In this document: positions 26,471-39,290 of the stretch, in pieces
Numbering within the stretch: the stretch's first letter is position 1
Layout: the number at the start of each line of letters is the position of its first letter
Assembly: GCA_038373885.1 (NCBI GenBank)
Contig: JAWZYV010006116.1
Location: 258,001-322,000 of the forward strand
From: Cheiracanthium punctorium
Lineage: Eukaryota > Arthropoda > Arachnida > Araneae > Cheiracanthiidae
Length of the DNA stretch: 64,000 nt
Reading direction: 5' to 3'
Position numbers and translations under genes: made by a program
The notes under the pieces: model-generated
Told to the model about the DNA's origin: nothing
The model's database searches: none
Seen by the model: only the letters and a program-made list of their open reading frames with translations

Positions 26471-26540
26471 AACCCCCTAATACGCAGGTTTCAGGGGTAC
26501 AAAGGTTCCACCCTTCTTCGTAGGGGCGTAGTGAATGAGG

Positions 26541-27020
26541 CAGGGGCGTGCTTAGGGTTTTAGGGGGACCTTGGCAAAACATATTTAGCGGCCCGAGATA
26601 AAAAACAATTAGAGGCCTTTCACTTTTCTTTACTTATTAAATTATTGTGGATCTTGTCATGTCTCCCCCGTCCCCCAGCACAAATCGCTACTGCTACTGT
26701 AATTAAGTAAATTACATTAACTCATTAAGATTTTAATACAATAAGTTTCCATAATGTAAAAGCTGAATCTATCTACTTAACATGTTGTAAATTTGAAAAA
26801 AGAAAAGCTATATAGGAAATTACATATTCTGCACATTTAAAAGCATTAATTTAATCGAAATTTAAAAGCAAATATCCCCCCCCCCGCCCCATAAACGAAA
26901 AATTTGGGTTTTCGTCAAGAAAATAACGTTAATGAAAGTTTGATGACCTGATATCCACGAATTCAACAGTTAGAGGCCCTGGGCGATGGCCAAGTTTGCC
27001 AACCCCTAAGCACGGCTCTG
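26541..27020. mobile_element. hAT-type MITE
   Basis: The left end CAGGGGCGTGCTTAGGGTTT and the right end AACCCCTAAGCACGGCTCTG are inverted repeats with CAG/CTG termini. Flanking 8-mers GAATGAGG (26533-26540) and GAAGGAGG (27021-27028) match at 7 of 8, fitting an 8-bp target duplication. The interior is non-coding. It resembles 25200-25430, a second related copy nearby. Confidence 0.72.
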
Positions 27021-27637
27021 GAAGGAGGGTGGACTTTTCGTACCACCCGAAACGTATATATTCTTTATTCGATTTTATTAAAGTGCCTTTATAATAATGT
27101 ATTATTTGCGTTAAGCATTTGACTATTTATTTCCGCGTTTAACCTGTTCGCTCTCATTATTGAAAAGATGCACCGGGGAATACTATCCTTCTTTGTCATG
27201 TTGCTTCTCAGTATGGGATTTTAAATGCCCCTTCCCCTCCGATTGCGCTAGCTGAGTCGCTGGGCCTCAGCAAAGCATTCAAAAACCTATGCTAAATTGA
27301 GTTCGCCCCTTCTGTTTGCCTGAATGGAAAACAATGGCAATTCGAAAATATTGTGCCCCTTGTATATGCTGTGAACGGGGACATATGCCCCCCTCTAACC
27401 CCCAACCCCTTGAAATTTTTCACAATCCGAATATGATAAGTTTTATAAGCTACGTTCGTGCTAAATGAATAACATGTAGTTAAATTCAAATTCCTCACAA
27501 ACATAAAATAAGGATCATTCTAATACCCACAGCATTTGAGAAAAACGAAGATCCCAACTTTACATCAAAAGCAAAACAATTTTAATATAAATATGTGTAT
27601 GGTTATTACTGGTAATTACAAGCTGGATAATTAAAAG

Positions 27638-27683
<46 letters not shown>

Positions 27684-28811
27684 TATAATGTAATATATTA
27701 ATATATAATGTGCATAATATATATATATATATATTATGCACACTAAAGAAATGTTTATGATACGCCGAGTTATAGTGTGTGTGTATGGGAAGGGCCCACA
27801 GAAGGGTTATAGGCGGCTTCAGTGAGATGTTATAAAAAGTTGGCGAGTTCCATTAGAACGGAAGTGGCGATTTTTGAGTTTATAAGTTTTGGCAACCCAT
27901 TCTAATGAGCGCGCTTCCCATTCCATTACGTTAAACAACGGCCAAATTTTATTTGTTATTTGATGCATTACGCATGAAGTAAACTTTTTAGGATACAAAA
28001 TTTTTCAGATTTCTCATTGTTGTATATAGCTTTCGAAAAAGTGAAATTGGTATTTTTAAACAGTTCCAGAAGGCTAGTAAAATTTCAACATTTGGAACAG
28101 TTATTTATATAAAACAACGCTGTTTCAATGATGGAAATCTTTGTTAGCTCATAACTTTGATCGCTGGGATGGCCTTACTGTGGCTTTGGAATAATACCTT
28201 GGAGAACTATGGATTAAAATAACAGGTAAATCTTAAGTTTTACTGTTTTTAAAGTACATACTCTCACAGCATATTTTAGTGCATAAAACTATTTTCCTCC
28301 TTAAAATTTGAGTCATGTACTATACAGCAGGTAGATAAAGGAATTTCTTTTCAAAATAGGTAACAAAAAATCTTTTGATCTAAATAAAATGTTACCCTAA
28401 TGTTAAGTGTAACCATATAGCAACTTTATTTATTATTACTACCTGTAAGATTATGATTTATATATAAATGAGTATGTCATTTTATCTCTCAACCCCGTTA
28501 CTAAATATTGTCCGAAAAATGTGTCCCAAAATTGCGACATAATTTTACATATATTTAAATACTATTAGTTCACAACAGCTTTAATCTATTGCTACAGTAT
28601 TTCGTAAGCTGTAGAATATGCATCACATGTATTTTTCTATAAATAGGTTACAATCCTAAAAATTTCAACATTGGGTTAACAGGCGAAATACACGAAAGAT
28701 GAGATGTAAAATGACATAGTCAATTAATATCGTTTTAATATGTCAATAATGAAACTAAAAAATTAGGGGAGATTCATGGAGAGTCTCCCCCTCACGAGGC
28801 TCGAACAGCCG

Positions 28812-28860
<49 letters not shown>

Positions 28861-29648
28861 GTAAAATATTATAACTCATTTATAAAATCTCTTTAATTAT
28901 GAGATATTGAAATTAAACTGTTTATAAATGATTTTATGTAGTTTTTGACATTTGTTATATCCTCTCTCATAAAAAAAAAAATATCTTTTGAAATTGAAAA
29001 TTTGTACGAAAATTGCAGTTTGTGAAAACTGCACACAATTCACTATGCAAATGATGTACTAATGGATTTTGCTGTTTTTTTAAGTTTTCATGTATCTAGT
29101 TTTTTATCTTAAAATGTTACCCTTAAGCAATGTCTTTTTTTTTTTGGAATGGGTTGATGAATAAGCCCCCCTACTCCGGATCCGCCACTGGCTCATATTT
29201 TAATTATGGCAGCGTAACTGTAAATAGGCACTAATCCGGTACCGTGCCATTATATTGTAGTCACTGTTAAGGTACCAGGCCAGTGCCTTTATTTTTAATA
29301 ATAGCCGGCACCCGGCCGTTTCATTTTGGGCGTTATAAACTTCATGGGCCAGTGCCTTTATTGTGAGTACCGGCCGGCACATGCAGTATGCCAGCAGAGT
29401 GCCGTTGCCTTCCCGGGCTTCTGGCAAGGTACTTCTCGGGCGACCACTTTTGGTAATTTTTTCTTAATGTAGTCTTTTTTCCTACTTTATTTTAAACATT
29501 TTTTTCAATTTTACATTACCTATTTATCTCTAAGAGATAAAGAATTAAAGCGTGTTACCTCCTTTTTGGGACACCCTGTATATATGTAGTTCATAATTTC
29601 GTTGGATGCTACTTTGTTCGGCTGGTTGCTGCGCTTGTTTGTCAGAAG
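27021..29648. other. non-coding with (AT)n microsatellites
   Basis: No gene. (AT)n/(TA)n tracts lie at 27639-27678 and 27718-27735 (with ATTAATATATAATG units between) and at 28817-28856. A perfect short hairpin (GGGGAGA...TCTCCCC) is at about 28767-28790. At 29200-29440 an inverted relative of the 24725-24990 repeat occurs. At about 29176-29190 GGATCCGCCACTG looks like an isolated hAT right end without a visible left partner. Confidence 0.45.
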
Positions 29649-29890
29649 CAGTAGCGGATCCAGGGGAGGGGCTAGGGGGCTTCAGCCACCCCAAAAGATT
29701 GCTAAAGGGCAACATTCTGCTTTATTATACACTTTAAATAGATAAAATGATCTTTTTTTATAACTTAGCCCCTCCCAAAAAGTTTTACATTATACTAAAA
29801 TTTTGCTTCATCGCACGTTTTGTTTGGGTGAAATAAGCTTTTTTCAAAATTTAGCCCCTCCCAAAAAAAAAACTTCTGGATCCGCTACTG
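29649..29890. mobile_element. hAT-type MITE with perfect target duplication
   Basis: The 242-bp element begins CAGTAGCGGATCCAGGGG and ends CTTCTGGATCCGCTACTG (inverted, about 15 bp perfect). It is bracketed by identical 8-mers GTCAGAAG at 29641-29648 and 29891-29898. No coding capacity; it must be moved by a transposase encoded elsewhere. The perfect duplication suggests a fairly recent insertion. Confidence 0.9.
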
Positions 29891-29898
29891 GTCAGAAG

Positions 29899-32698
29899 AG
29901 GGCAGTTCCTAACATCATATGAGTCGTTCAAGGCTACTCTCGTCACTTTCCAAATTTCCTTCAATAATTTCGATTCTCATCAGAAATTGGTAGTGTTGAA
30001 TATTGACATCTCCAAGAAATTGTCAACATGCGCAGTGAGGACTTCCTCAGTTAGAGGTTTAGCGTGCAAAAGCAACACATGTGCATGGTGATCATCATTT
30101 GAAGCTCCAGTAGTCTGGAGCATTATAATCTGGATATTGAACTGATAATCCGCCTTTGACTCAAGTTTGACACGCTTACTATGAATTTGATTGTTCTATG
30201 AGTACAATTTTCAAAGTATTTAGATTTAAAATAAACGGTTGACTTTATAGCCTGAACTAAAAGTTAATATGACATTTCATGTAAGTAAATTTTATAATTT
30301 AAGTCCTGAATAATTAAATAGAGCTATAAAATAAAATTTTATTACCTACATCTTTGATTTAAAAGAAGCAGGCAATATCTCTGATATCTTAGACAGGAAA
30401 AAATTTATTCACTGACATCGCCGTTCATATAAATTTCAAACATGAAGTAGGAATTAATTTTACATCTAATACACAGTGTATTCTAATCTACTCAATCATT
30501 TCTTACGACTAAAAAATAAATGCATGTAAAGTTAATATCAATGATAGAAATTAAACGAATTCAATTATAACTAAGGAACGTCAGCTTCAGAGTATTTTTC
30601 CCGAAAAGTGTTTTCATTTTTTTATGAATGTAATTAATATTTGTGGAATAATTGCAATCGTTTTTAAATAACATCCATACATATTTTCCCAAACAGTTTT
30701 CTTTCATTAGCTGTAAGACATTTTACTTATTAGTTATTTTTTAGTTTCTTTTACGTTTATTTTCTTGGACGTCTGCATAATTTACCTTAATCCTTTCAGA
30801 GATGATTAAATAATTTCTTTTTTAATTAAATAATTTTTTTCTTTTGCTAATCGGAGTTAAATTAATAATTGAAATATAGTAATCCTGTTTGTTAATTTTC
30901 GAGGAAAGTTAGTTTTTCTTTTTGGGCACAAATTAGGACATTCATCCTGTTCGATAGTATAGGCAATTTTTCTATCCTTAAATGTGGTCGCAAGGTCTGT
31001 TGTTGTTGTTGTTTTGTCTTATGCCGTCTGGAAACCGCGGAGCGGTGCGAGATCCCCCATGCGATGGGCAGAAGGGGTGAGCTTTCATTTTAATGAGCCC
31101 CAGTGGGAGGAAGTCCAACTTCTGACGAAGTTCACATATTTTTCGCGTCTTAAAATAATGTTCCTATGTTTCGTCTTTCTAAATCAAAATTTCGTATTCC
31201 GTATTAATCTCTCTCCACTTTGTTTTTCGGCTTGATAAAATGCTCTTTTCTTTTGCGCGACGCTATGTCTGGGATTTTTCGGGGTTTCCCTTCTAAATTA
31301 ATTTCGCTTTAGCATATGCTGTGTAAATTCTGGGTGCCTCCCGGTCGCCCACTTCGCTTTTCTCACGGGGTTGTATCCTTATGTATTGGCATTCGCCAAA
31401 TTCTGGCACTTCTGTCTTGGCGTTAATCATTTAATCCGTTTGTTTCAAATTTTTATATTGTTTACGCCTACCGGACGGTGGTTGTCACGTGGAGCAGTGG
31501 CTTATGAGTGCTCATATTTTATTCGCCAACCTGTAGAGAGCTGGCAGTTTTGTAGGAAGATTTTAGTAACACTTCTCGATTGCTCTCCGTCAGAGGAGGT
31601 TGTTTTCGTTTTTTTATGGAACTCCGGCATGCCGTGTGGCCGGAACAATTAGATATATTCCTGGTGTTATTTTATGAAACAATGTACTGTACGTAATTGA
31701 AGTTGCTTACGTCAAGACTGTTTTTGCTGTTACCTTCAATAAACGTAGCTTTTTTGAATTCGAGTCGTCTTCCTGTTATCAAAGTCCTCAGCGTACTTCA
31801 TGGATATATTAATTACACTATACGTCACGCAAACGGCCGAGAGGATGTTCTCTTAATCCACCTCCCACAACTCCCTCATACAACTTACCTCGGGGTCCCC
31901 TAATTTTTAACCAGTTCCAGATGAGGGACCAACCATCTGAAATCGGCACCTCACAGGTAGCGTTAAACATGGAGGACATTGGGACCACGACGGATTTTAT
32001 GTTCACCAGCTCCGATTAGCTTCAGAAGTTCGGTTTTATATTTCCACGCATTAGTTTCACTGAAATGTTGTTTTACAAAGGTTTCAATGATAAAGTATAC
32101 TATTTATAAAATACCTAAGTTTTGTCTCAGTCTTTGGAAAACCAAAATAATCATATAGCGGGAGCAATCTACTGTAGGAATAGAGTTATCCCGCCAGTAG
32201 AATCCTTAATTATTGAATAAGCCTCTACTAAATGAAATATTTTATTTCATTTAAGAGTCCGTATTTGATAAATATTGACTATTGCATTCCCATAAAAATG
32301 CTTGCTTTGTAACCTCTTTGAATATTGATTTTGACCATTTTGGGGCATGGTCGAATATCGAAGTTAGCATAGTTTGGGTTGTTCCTGTCAAGTAGTCCTT
32401 AATGTATTAATTCTTTTGGAAATTTGAATTATTTGGCCAATCTTACACAGTGTCATAAATTTTTTATATTGCTTTTGGAAAATATTCAGAGTGTAGCTAT
32501 CTCCGTCTCTGATTAACTTTATTAAAAATATAACAAATTTTGATCAAGTATAACAAAACTGTAGTGTGTAGTTTAGACTAAAAAAAAGCTTACTATGTAA
32601 CTGTGTTAACACATACATTTTCTTCTAATCCGATAAATGTACGGGCAAAATTAATTCTTTTTGTAATTAAATTAACGTTTCTATGTGGCATCTAAATT
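29899..32698. other. non-coding, no recognised gene
   Basis: I see no gene. A (TTG)n stretch at about 31000-31013 precedes a GC-richer patch (31020-31130) that looks like a dispersed repeat, but I cannot classify it. Open frames at 31371-31652 and 31697-31903 have no recognisable motifs. Confidence 0.4.
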
Positions 32699-32945
32699 AA
32701 ATCCACCATGGCCGAGTGGATAAAGACACTGAACATGTTAGATGGCTGAAGTGTTAAGGTCCCGGGTTCGGGTCCATCCCGTGGGTATCGATATAACGGT
32801 GTGGAGTTTGGGTCGGTTTTCTCCAGATGTAATGTGAATAAGCTTTAAAGAACTTTAAAAAGTCCCCAGTCCACGGCGCCAACCCGTCGAAGGCAGATGT
32901 ACTTCGTGTATGCTTTCCATATCACAGAACCTCCAGATCTTTTAT
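32699..32945 (+). mobile_element. tRNA-derived SINE
   Basis: The tRNA head carries a good A box (TGGCCGAGTGG at about 32709) and B box (GGGTTCGGGTCC at about 32765), spaced as in tRNA genes. A family-specific body follows with GGTTTTCTCCAGATGTAATG shared with the copy at 34607-34844. It is not a functional tRNA gene, since the acceptor stem does not close. Target duplication not clear. Confidence 0.72.
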
Positions 32946-34606
32946 GTAACCATTAGCATATAAAAAGACTATGTTAAAAATTCAATATTTAAAAGCCACG
33001 CCCTCATGTGTGAAAAAATGATCAAAACCACCTGGCTCTTAAAGAGTTCAAATGACTTTTGCGGTCATGGTTTCATATGCATTTCTTATTACTTGTGATG
33101 TGCACTATCTCCGCTGAAATTTTGTATAGACTCTTTAGAAACACTCTGTATAGTTTGACTATTATACATATACATTATATAAATATGGCTGTGATCTCGA
33201 GCTGTGTACTATTATTATTTTCCCGCACAAAAAGTGCTTCATAACAAAATAATAATAGCAATAATATTATTAAATTGATAGAAAAGCAATAAATGACTAT
33301 TTTGATTTACTAGTTTCCCTTTTAGTGGTGTATAAAAAAGGAAAATCCATGTTATATTTGGATTTTCACTTTAAAATCTAAGCATACTGAGTTGAACATA
33401 ATAGTGAGTTTCAACATTGCAATTTTTTCTTGGACTGTTCCAAAAACTGCCTGATTAAGAGAAAATACATATTATATTTGGACTATAACAAATTTTTTTA
33501 ATAACTGTATTATGTTTGAAAATTGTTTAGATAATGTATTATTTTTTAAACAGAAATTTAAAAGAAATCTCTAATTTTTCTATAATTTAGCTAACGACAG
33601 GTTATTCCTTGAAATTGTTTGTAGTCATGAATAACCTTGAATTATATTCATTAACCAGACTTGTGTAAGTGTGTCTTGCTAGAAAATCTCTCTTTCTCTC
33701 ACGCGCTTGTTTTATTCAACAAAAATAACATTTCGAGTGTATCTCAATAAATTTTTGTTAAAAGTGTTAAGATGAAAAAAGAAGTACCTTTCTAATTTTC
33801 CATTTTCGTTTTTTGGAGGAAAAAAACATTAAGAAGTAAATTCTTTTGTAAAGACAATATTATTTTCGCAGCTATTAAAATTTTTATCTCCTTGTGCATT
33901 CATGTTTTTTGAAACAGCTAATGTTTCGGGAACAAAGGATGTTATCGTTTAAACGACATTTTATCACGAAAGCTGAGTATTGTTAGAATAAAGCTAGTTC
34001 TCTGAAGAATTCGATTCTAGATTGTACAAAATGCTTTTTCGCTTAATCAAAATGAAAAAGAATTTATATATAACATATCTTGCCTTGATAAAATACATTT
34101 TAGAAAAATATTTTATAGCTGTGCAGTGTTTATTCTGTCTAGTTTCAGGCTAAACGTATATTATTAATATTCTAGCGGAGTATTTTAAAAGCAGAGTTGT
34201 TGTGATATTTTCAACAAAAAGTATATCTTAAGACAAAATATTTTATTTTGTGTATGAATTTCCGGGATTGTATTTTGAGATATTTCAGGGAGGAAATTCA
34301 AAAAATTTAAAAGTGATTGAAACAATTTTTTTTACAAGAAATTGCATTAATTTAGCTGTATTTGTAGCAATCTGTTCCTTATGTGAAACTTTCAAAATTA
34401 ATAGATATATTAACATATTAATTATGTGAGATAGGTATTTGGATAATACGCTTATTATGAGCTTCCCCCGCCCCGTTTTTTAACTTCTCCGATATCGACA
34501 AAATATTGCCTTGGATATTTGTTGTCTGTCAGATTAAAGTCATGATTTTCTAGACTTTGAAAGAATTTTTCATAAGTTACATTCACCCTATACTTCATGA
34601 AGAATG
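32946..34606. other. non-coding AT-rich DNA
   Basis: No gene supported; AT-rich sequence with short open frames only. Confidence 0.4.
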
Positions 34607-34844
34607 TGATTGATTGTGATTATGGCAACGCTACACCAGGGCGATCTGCCAATGTTAGGGGGTGCCTTGGTAGGAGAGCTTGCTAAGGGGTTCTAACGTG
34701 TATTCACGTTACATCTGGAGAAAACCTACCAAAACTCCAGACCGCTAGACCGACAGCTGCGCGATGGGACCCGAACCCGGGACCTTCACACTTCGGCCGT
34801 CTACCATTTTCAGTGGCATAACCACTGTGCCAAGGTGACGCAAA
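34607..34844 (-). mobile_element. tRNA-derived SINE with 11-bp target duplication
   Basis: On the minus strand: A box in TTGGCACAGTGGTTATG, B box in CGGGTTCGGGTCCC, then the family body (TTTTCTCCAGATGTAACGTG) and a short tail of ATCA/AATCA units. Both sides carry CATGAAGAATG (34596-34606 and 34845-34855), the target-site duplication expected of LINE-mediated insertion. This is the best copy of the family and defines its length as about 238 bp. Confidence 0.85.
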
Positions 34845-35498
34845 CATGAAGAATGAATGTGATATGGTTTAGCGGAAGTTTTCTTCAAAATAAAATAATG
34901 CATTAAAACTTTCGGCAAGTGCTGTTTTTCATACAAAACTCCACATATTAAATGCAATAAAAAATGTGTTGTTACCTTAAACGTGCTCGATGGTCAATTG
35001 ATTTTTGTAGAGGAATGTGATATTTTTGTGATGAAAAAAAAAAATCAAGCTTCTTTTATTCACTATCACGGAGATATGCTATAGGAGTGGACATTCTCCA
35101 TAGCTGCTTGCATGGATTTATGGTACCCTAACTAAGTTCCAAGTATGTAAACAGGGAAAATCTTGTAATGTACAGTGATCCTAGCGGTTAAAGACTTAAA
35201 CATTACCCGCACTGACTGCTAACTAGTTTTACATGTTTTTAATTTTCCAACCTGTTGGGAATTTTCTAGACTTAAAATATTTTCTCTACATTCTGAATTT
35301 TTCTTTCCGATGTTGTTCTATTATCGAAAGTTTTTGTGTGTGCGCCCAGCAAGAAAGGGCACGAGAGGGAAATTCTGTTTTTTGGAGAGGTTCCACCTCT
35401 CATAGCACACGTGCCCGATATTTTTTTGTATTCCTCTTTCCATATATATGATTGCAATTTGTGTTCTGATCAAATTGATATTAGTTATTGGATAGTCC

Positions 35499-35570
35499 GG
35501 GTGCGAGACGAGACCACCTGTTTCGAGACGAGACTGCGAGACGATACCTCGGGTCGGCTCTCGCGCTAGA
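35499..35570. repeat. GAGACGAGAC-type dispersed repeat, block 4
   Basis: Short block: GTGCGAGACGAGACCACC, then CGAGACGAGACTGCGAGACG and ATACC. It shares the GCGAGACGATACC variant with block 5 at 36820-36975. Confidence 0.7.
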
Positions 35571-36819
35571 ACAGGCAAACATGTTTATATAGTCCGTACC
35601 TCAGGTATATAAGACATTGCTTACAAGTCGGTACTCCAAGGAAACGCGGATTTTAGAAGTAACCTTCAAACGGGCATTTTTAATTATTATCCTCATATTA
35701 AAAATGCATTTTGAAAATTAGTTTGTAATTTTTCTTCGAAGTATTTAAGTGAATTATTGAAACATTTTCCCACGGGTATTGTGTCGAGTATATGTAAAAT
35801 GCATTTATTAAGGAAGTTACCCCTGCAGCCGGAGCATTCAAAGGCCTGTGTTCAACATTTGGGTCCTATGCTGAATTTTCTGGGTCCTTTTTGCAATAAC
35901 ATTACAAAAAAACACTTATAATTTTAACATGCAGACGTAAAAGTTGGTTCTCAAGATGGGCCGAGCTGGACCGCTGAAATGCCCGGTCGATTTCGATCAG
36001 ATCGACACCCATCTTCCTTCGTGTATGACGAGAGCTGAACAAAATATTGGAGATTTCAATACATCACTTCTCATTTATTTAGTCCAAGCTTTCCAGAGCT
36101 AAAAATTACAGAAGATTGGGGAGCGGGTGAATTTATAGAATTTTAAAGTAGCCTAGGGTAGGGCTTCTTGTGCATAATTTATTTTAGATACCTATGCAAT
36201 ATTTCATGCCCATTGTTCTTAAAGTGTAGAATTGTACACCGGGAAAACAAACAAACTTAATGCATTATAATCTAAATAAGAATAATTATATAAAACATTT
36301 AACTATTTATATATTAGAATAAAGGTAGTCTTGTGAGAACCATTGTTCAAAGATATGTCCCCTTGCACTTTCTGAGTCGCGATCTTGCTGGTTGCTGTCG
36401 AATCTAGAGCTTCCCGAAGCCAGCCTTTGAGACCCACCAAACCGCCCGATGCCTCAGTACTGCCAATGTTCTCAAGTACGTCTCGCAACTATCCCTAGTT
36501 CGTGGTAAAAATTATTTGCAAGGAGATTCCATTGCATGCAATTACGTTTTGATACTTTGTACCCGGGAGTAAATATGAAGCAAAGGCTCATCCAAGGAGA
36601 GGGCGCAGGATTCGCGCGTCCCCTCCGAGAGAGATATATTTACACTAAATAAAATGGCATGTTTCATGCAATTCTGATGGTACTCATGTTTTGCGCCGAA
36701 AAATTCTAGATCCGCCACTGATATGAAGTCAATACGTGAAACCGCGACAAACGTGAGACGACTGTACATTATTTACTTCATACAAGAAAGTAAAAATAAA
36801 GACATTTTGGGCGTCACAT

Positions 36820-36975
36820 AAAATGAGACTGGTCTCGCGGTCTTGCACAAGACGAGACCACGAGACGATACCCACGGATGTGAGACGAGACCGCGAGACG
36901 ATACATCCAGGCGCGAGGCGAGACCGCGAGACCTGAACTATATCTCGTCTCGCATGGTCTCGCGTCCATCTTCCT
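36820..36975. repeat. GAGACGAGAC-type dispersed repeat, block 5
   Basis: Several variants of GTGAGACGAGACCGCGAGAC and ATAC repeat, ending CTCGTCTCGCATGGTCTCGC and GTCCATC, the complement of the shared block opening. It is closest to block 4. Confidence 0.72.
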
Positions 36976-38745
36976 TTACTTTCATCCTTCGAAACACCAT
37001 CTATATGTAAATTAACCCATACGCCTGTCGTTACTGCCCTATGGTGTTTAATATCATTATTATAATTTTTAACCATGTTCCTCATGTTTTTAAAAAGTGC
37101 ACTTAATCTGAACTGAACTTTACTGAGTTTTACTGTTTATTAAATTTTACTCGTTAATTTCATGTGTCATGTATCTACATGTATTATTTTTGAGACGTTT
37201 TCTACTCTCCATAAATTTTTGTAGAGAAACTTCATATGCGTCAGACGAAAAAAAAATAGCCATTTTTATTCACTACATTTTAGCTTAACGCCCCTATGCG
37301 TGACATTTTGAAACAAGAACATATTGTCTATTACATACGAGAACCGATCAGCGAACATTGATATCCAATTATTTAGAAAAAGGCTTTTCAGTTTTCAAAT
37401 TAAAACTTACTAATGATAAATTTTTAGCTTGCTGTTGTTGAAACTTACGATAAATTATCTATATCAAAAGAACATAACATTTTAAAAGCAATTTTTGCAT
37501 AGAAAATCTCTCGATGTTAGCATTAAACTTTCCGGATGTCCCGATAACTTGTATTATAATAAATCTCGTGTTACTTGAATTTGCGATAATTAGACGTTCA
37601 CGATTCTACCTTTTTGTGCTCAAAATTATGACAATGTTGAAAGTCTGCTATACACAATTAGAAACACAGTTATCATTAGAAACACAGTTATCATTAGAAA
37701 CACAGTTATACACAGTTATCATGACTAAGCCCTATTTGGAGCATTCAAAATTGTAGCATTGAAAACAGTGAAGAAGAGAGTAAAACATTAGAAATTAATA
37801 AAAATAAATGAAATAGTAAATGAATTAGAATAAAACATGAGAGCTGAAATTTTGCAATGCAGAGAATTTTTCTGATACGAAGCTTAATTGAAAATAATGC
37901 TAATGCGAATTAGATTCGATACGACTTCGAAATAATGCAAATTGCATGACAATGCAAATAATTATATTTAATATATTTTTAATGTTCTATCTTTGTTGGA
38001 ACAAAAGATGTTGTTTCAACGGTCATTTTATAGACAACAAATATCGTATAAAATAGTAATGACTTTAATCTCCTGCCGTGTTAAAGAAGAATGAAGTCAC
38101 GATGTTTTGGAAAGCTAGTCTTCTATATGTGTTTTTGTGTGGTATGCATACTAATTACTTATTTTTAATATAGTTCTAGTTTTATAATTCAGTTGGAATA
38201 GCAGCAACATTCATATTACTAGAATATGAATAATGTGATATTTTTGTTAACTTTAAGTTCACTTTGTAATATATTTATACATTATAATAATAATAATAAT
38301 AACTATTCCTTTACAGAGCACATTGCAATACAGCGTGAAATAGGCACAAAATACATCTGTTAAAAATAATACTTCTACAAATTTATTTTTCTGCATACAT
38401 AAGTAAACTATACGAACATTTCTAAGAATTAATAATGAAGAATTTTTGTTAGTAACAAATTTAATATTAGACATTAAAAAAATATTTTTTAAATAATAGA
38501 TAGATATTTTTAATAAGAGAATATCTAATAGAAGTAATGCAGCATATATGTGAAGAAAATTGCAAGAATTGTGCCTTTAATGATGGAAGCATGCAACTTG
38601 GGCCAAATATACTAAGTAGACTACCCAACATCCAAAATGTATCCAGTTCAAGCATAGTTATTTCCGAAATATTTTATCTCGCTAAACACGAAAACCACCA
38701 TAAATAGTTGAGATTAGCTCTTGTTTCTAAGATACAAAACGAATT

Positions 38746-38993
38746 TTGGTTATAAAATCTCACTTCGGCTGGCTTGTATGGCTACTATTGCTTGTGCACA
38801 ATTCATGCGTTCCATCAGCCGTTCGGCCCGTTTCTCACTCGGCTAATCTGGCAATTTCTGAACCACTGCAAAATTATGAGATTGAAAAGTACGATGCCGA
38901 AGAAGGCATCACTAGACCCGGGACTTCCCATGATCCAGATTTCGAGCCACACGATTTCAATGAAACCCCCAGATTAAATCAGACAGAATTGAG
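38746..38993 (+). pseudogene. decayed ORF fragment 1 (host of the Polinton insertion)
   Basis: In the frame starting at 38746, the translated stretch from about 38815 contains SAVRPVSHSANLAISEP, HDPDFEPH and RLNQTEL. It matches, from memory, a family of long uncharacterised proteins predicted repeatedly in arthropod and cnidarian genomes and probably carried by mobile DNA. The frame runs straight into the Polinton end at 38994 and continues in phase at 55436 once the element and its 6-bp duplication are discounted. No function is known to me. The apparent hydrophobic start is not a reliable signal peptide, because homologous sequence begins inside the ORF. Confidence 0.6.
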
Positions 38994-39290
38994 AGTAGTA
39001 GATAATCAAGAGTTCTGCTCATGCGCAGCCATGTTAATCGTGCGCAGCCATACAAGTGCTTTCCCTGGGTCGAGAGAGAGAGGGGGGCGTGGTCGGACCG
39101 GATGTGGGGAGCGGATGCTAAGACCGGATGTTCGAAGGGTTGATAAGAATTTTTTTCCTTTTTTCAAATAAGGGGACTTGTAATTTTTTTCAGATTGTGA
39201 CATATTTTTCAAATAAGGGTACTTGTAATTTTTTTCAGATTGTGACATATTTTTCAAATAAGGGGACTTGTAATTTTTTTCAGATTGTGA
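38994..39290 (+). repeat. left terminal inverted repeat of Polinton
   Basis: The outer 170 bp (38994-39163) are identical to the inverted right end. It includes a duplicated TGCGCAGCCAT motif (39022-39032 and 39042-39052) and a duplicated ACCGGATGT (39098-39106 and 39122-39130). The inner part has three tandem copies of a 45-bp unit (TTTCAAATAAGGGGACTTG, then TAATTTTTTTCAGATTGTGA). Confidence 0.95.

Larger units (their letters stand above)
34856..38745. other. non-coding, with short tandem repeat
   Basis: No gene supported outside the two GAGAC blocks listed separately. At 37657-37708 an 18-bp unit (ATTAGAAACACAGTTATC) repeats about three times. At about 36705-36720 TAGATCCGCCACTG looks like an isolated hAT right end. 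Confidence 0.4.

Noticed and set aside
32699..32775. Functional tRNA gene at 32.7 kb
   Set aside because: A and B boxes are good but the stems do not close and the body and tail match other SINE copies.
38746..39171. Secreted protein gene ending inside the Polinton
   Set aside because: The last 59 residues come from the terminal repeat; the rest is a fragment of an older repeat ORF that resumes at 55,436.
39006..39257. Open frames inside both Polinton terminal repeats
   Set aside because: They are identical mirrored frames created by the inverted repeats and the 45-bp tandem units, with no conserved domain.
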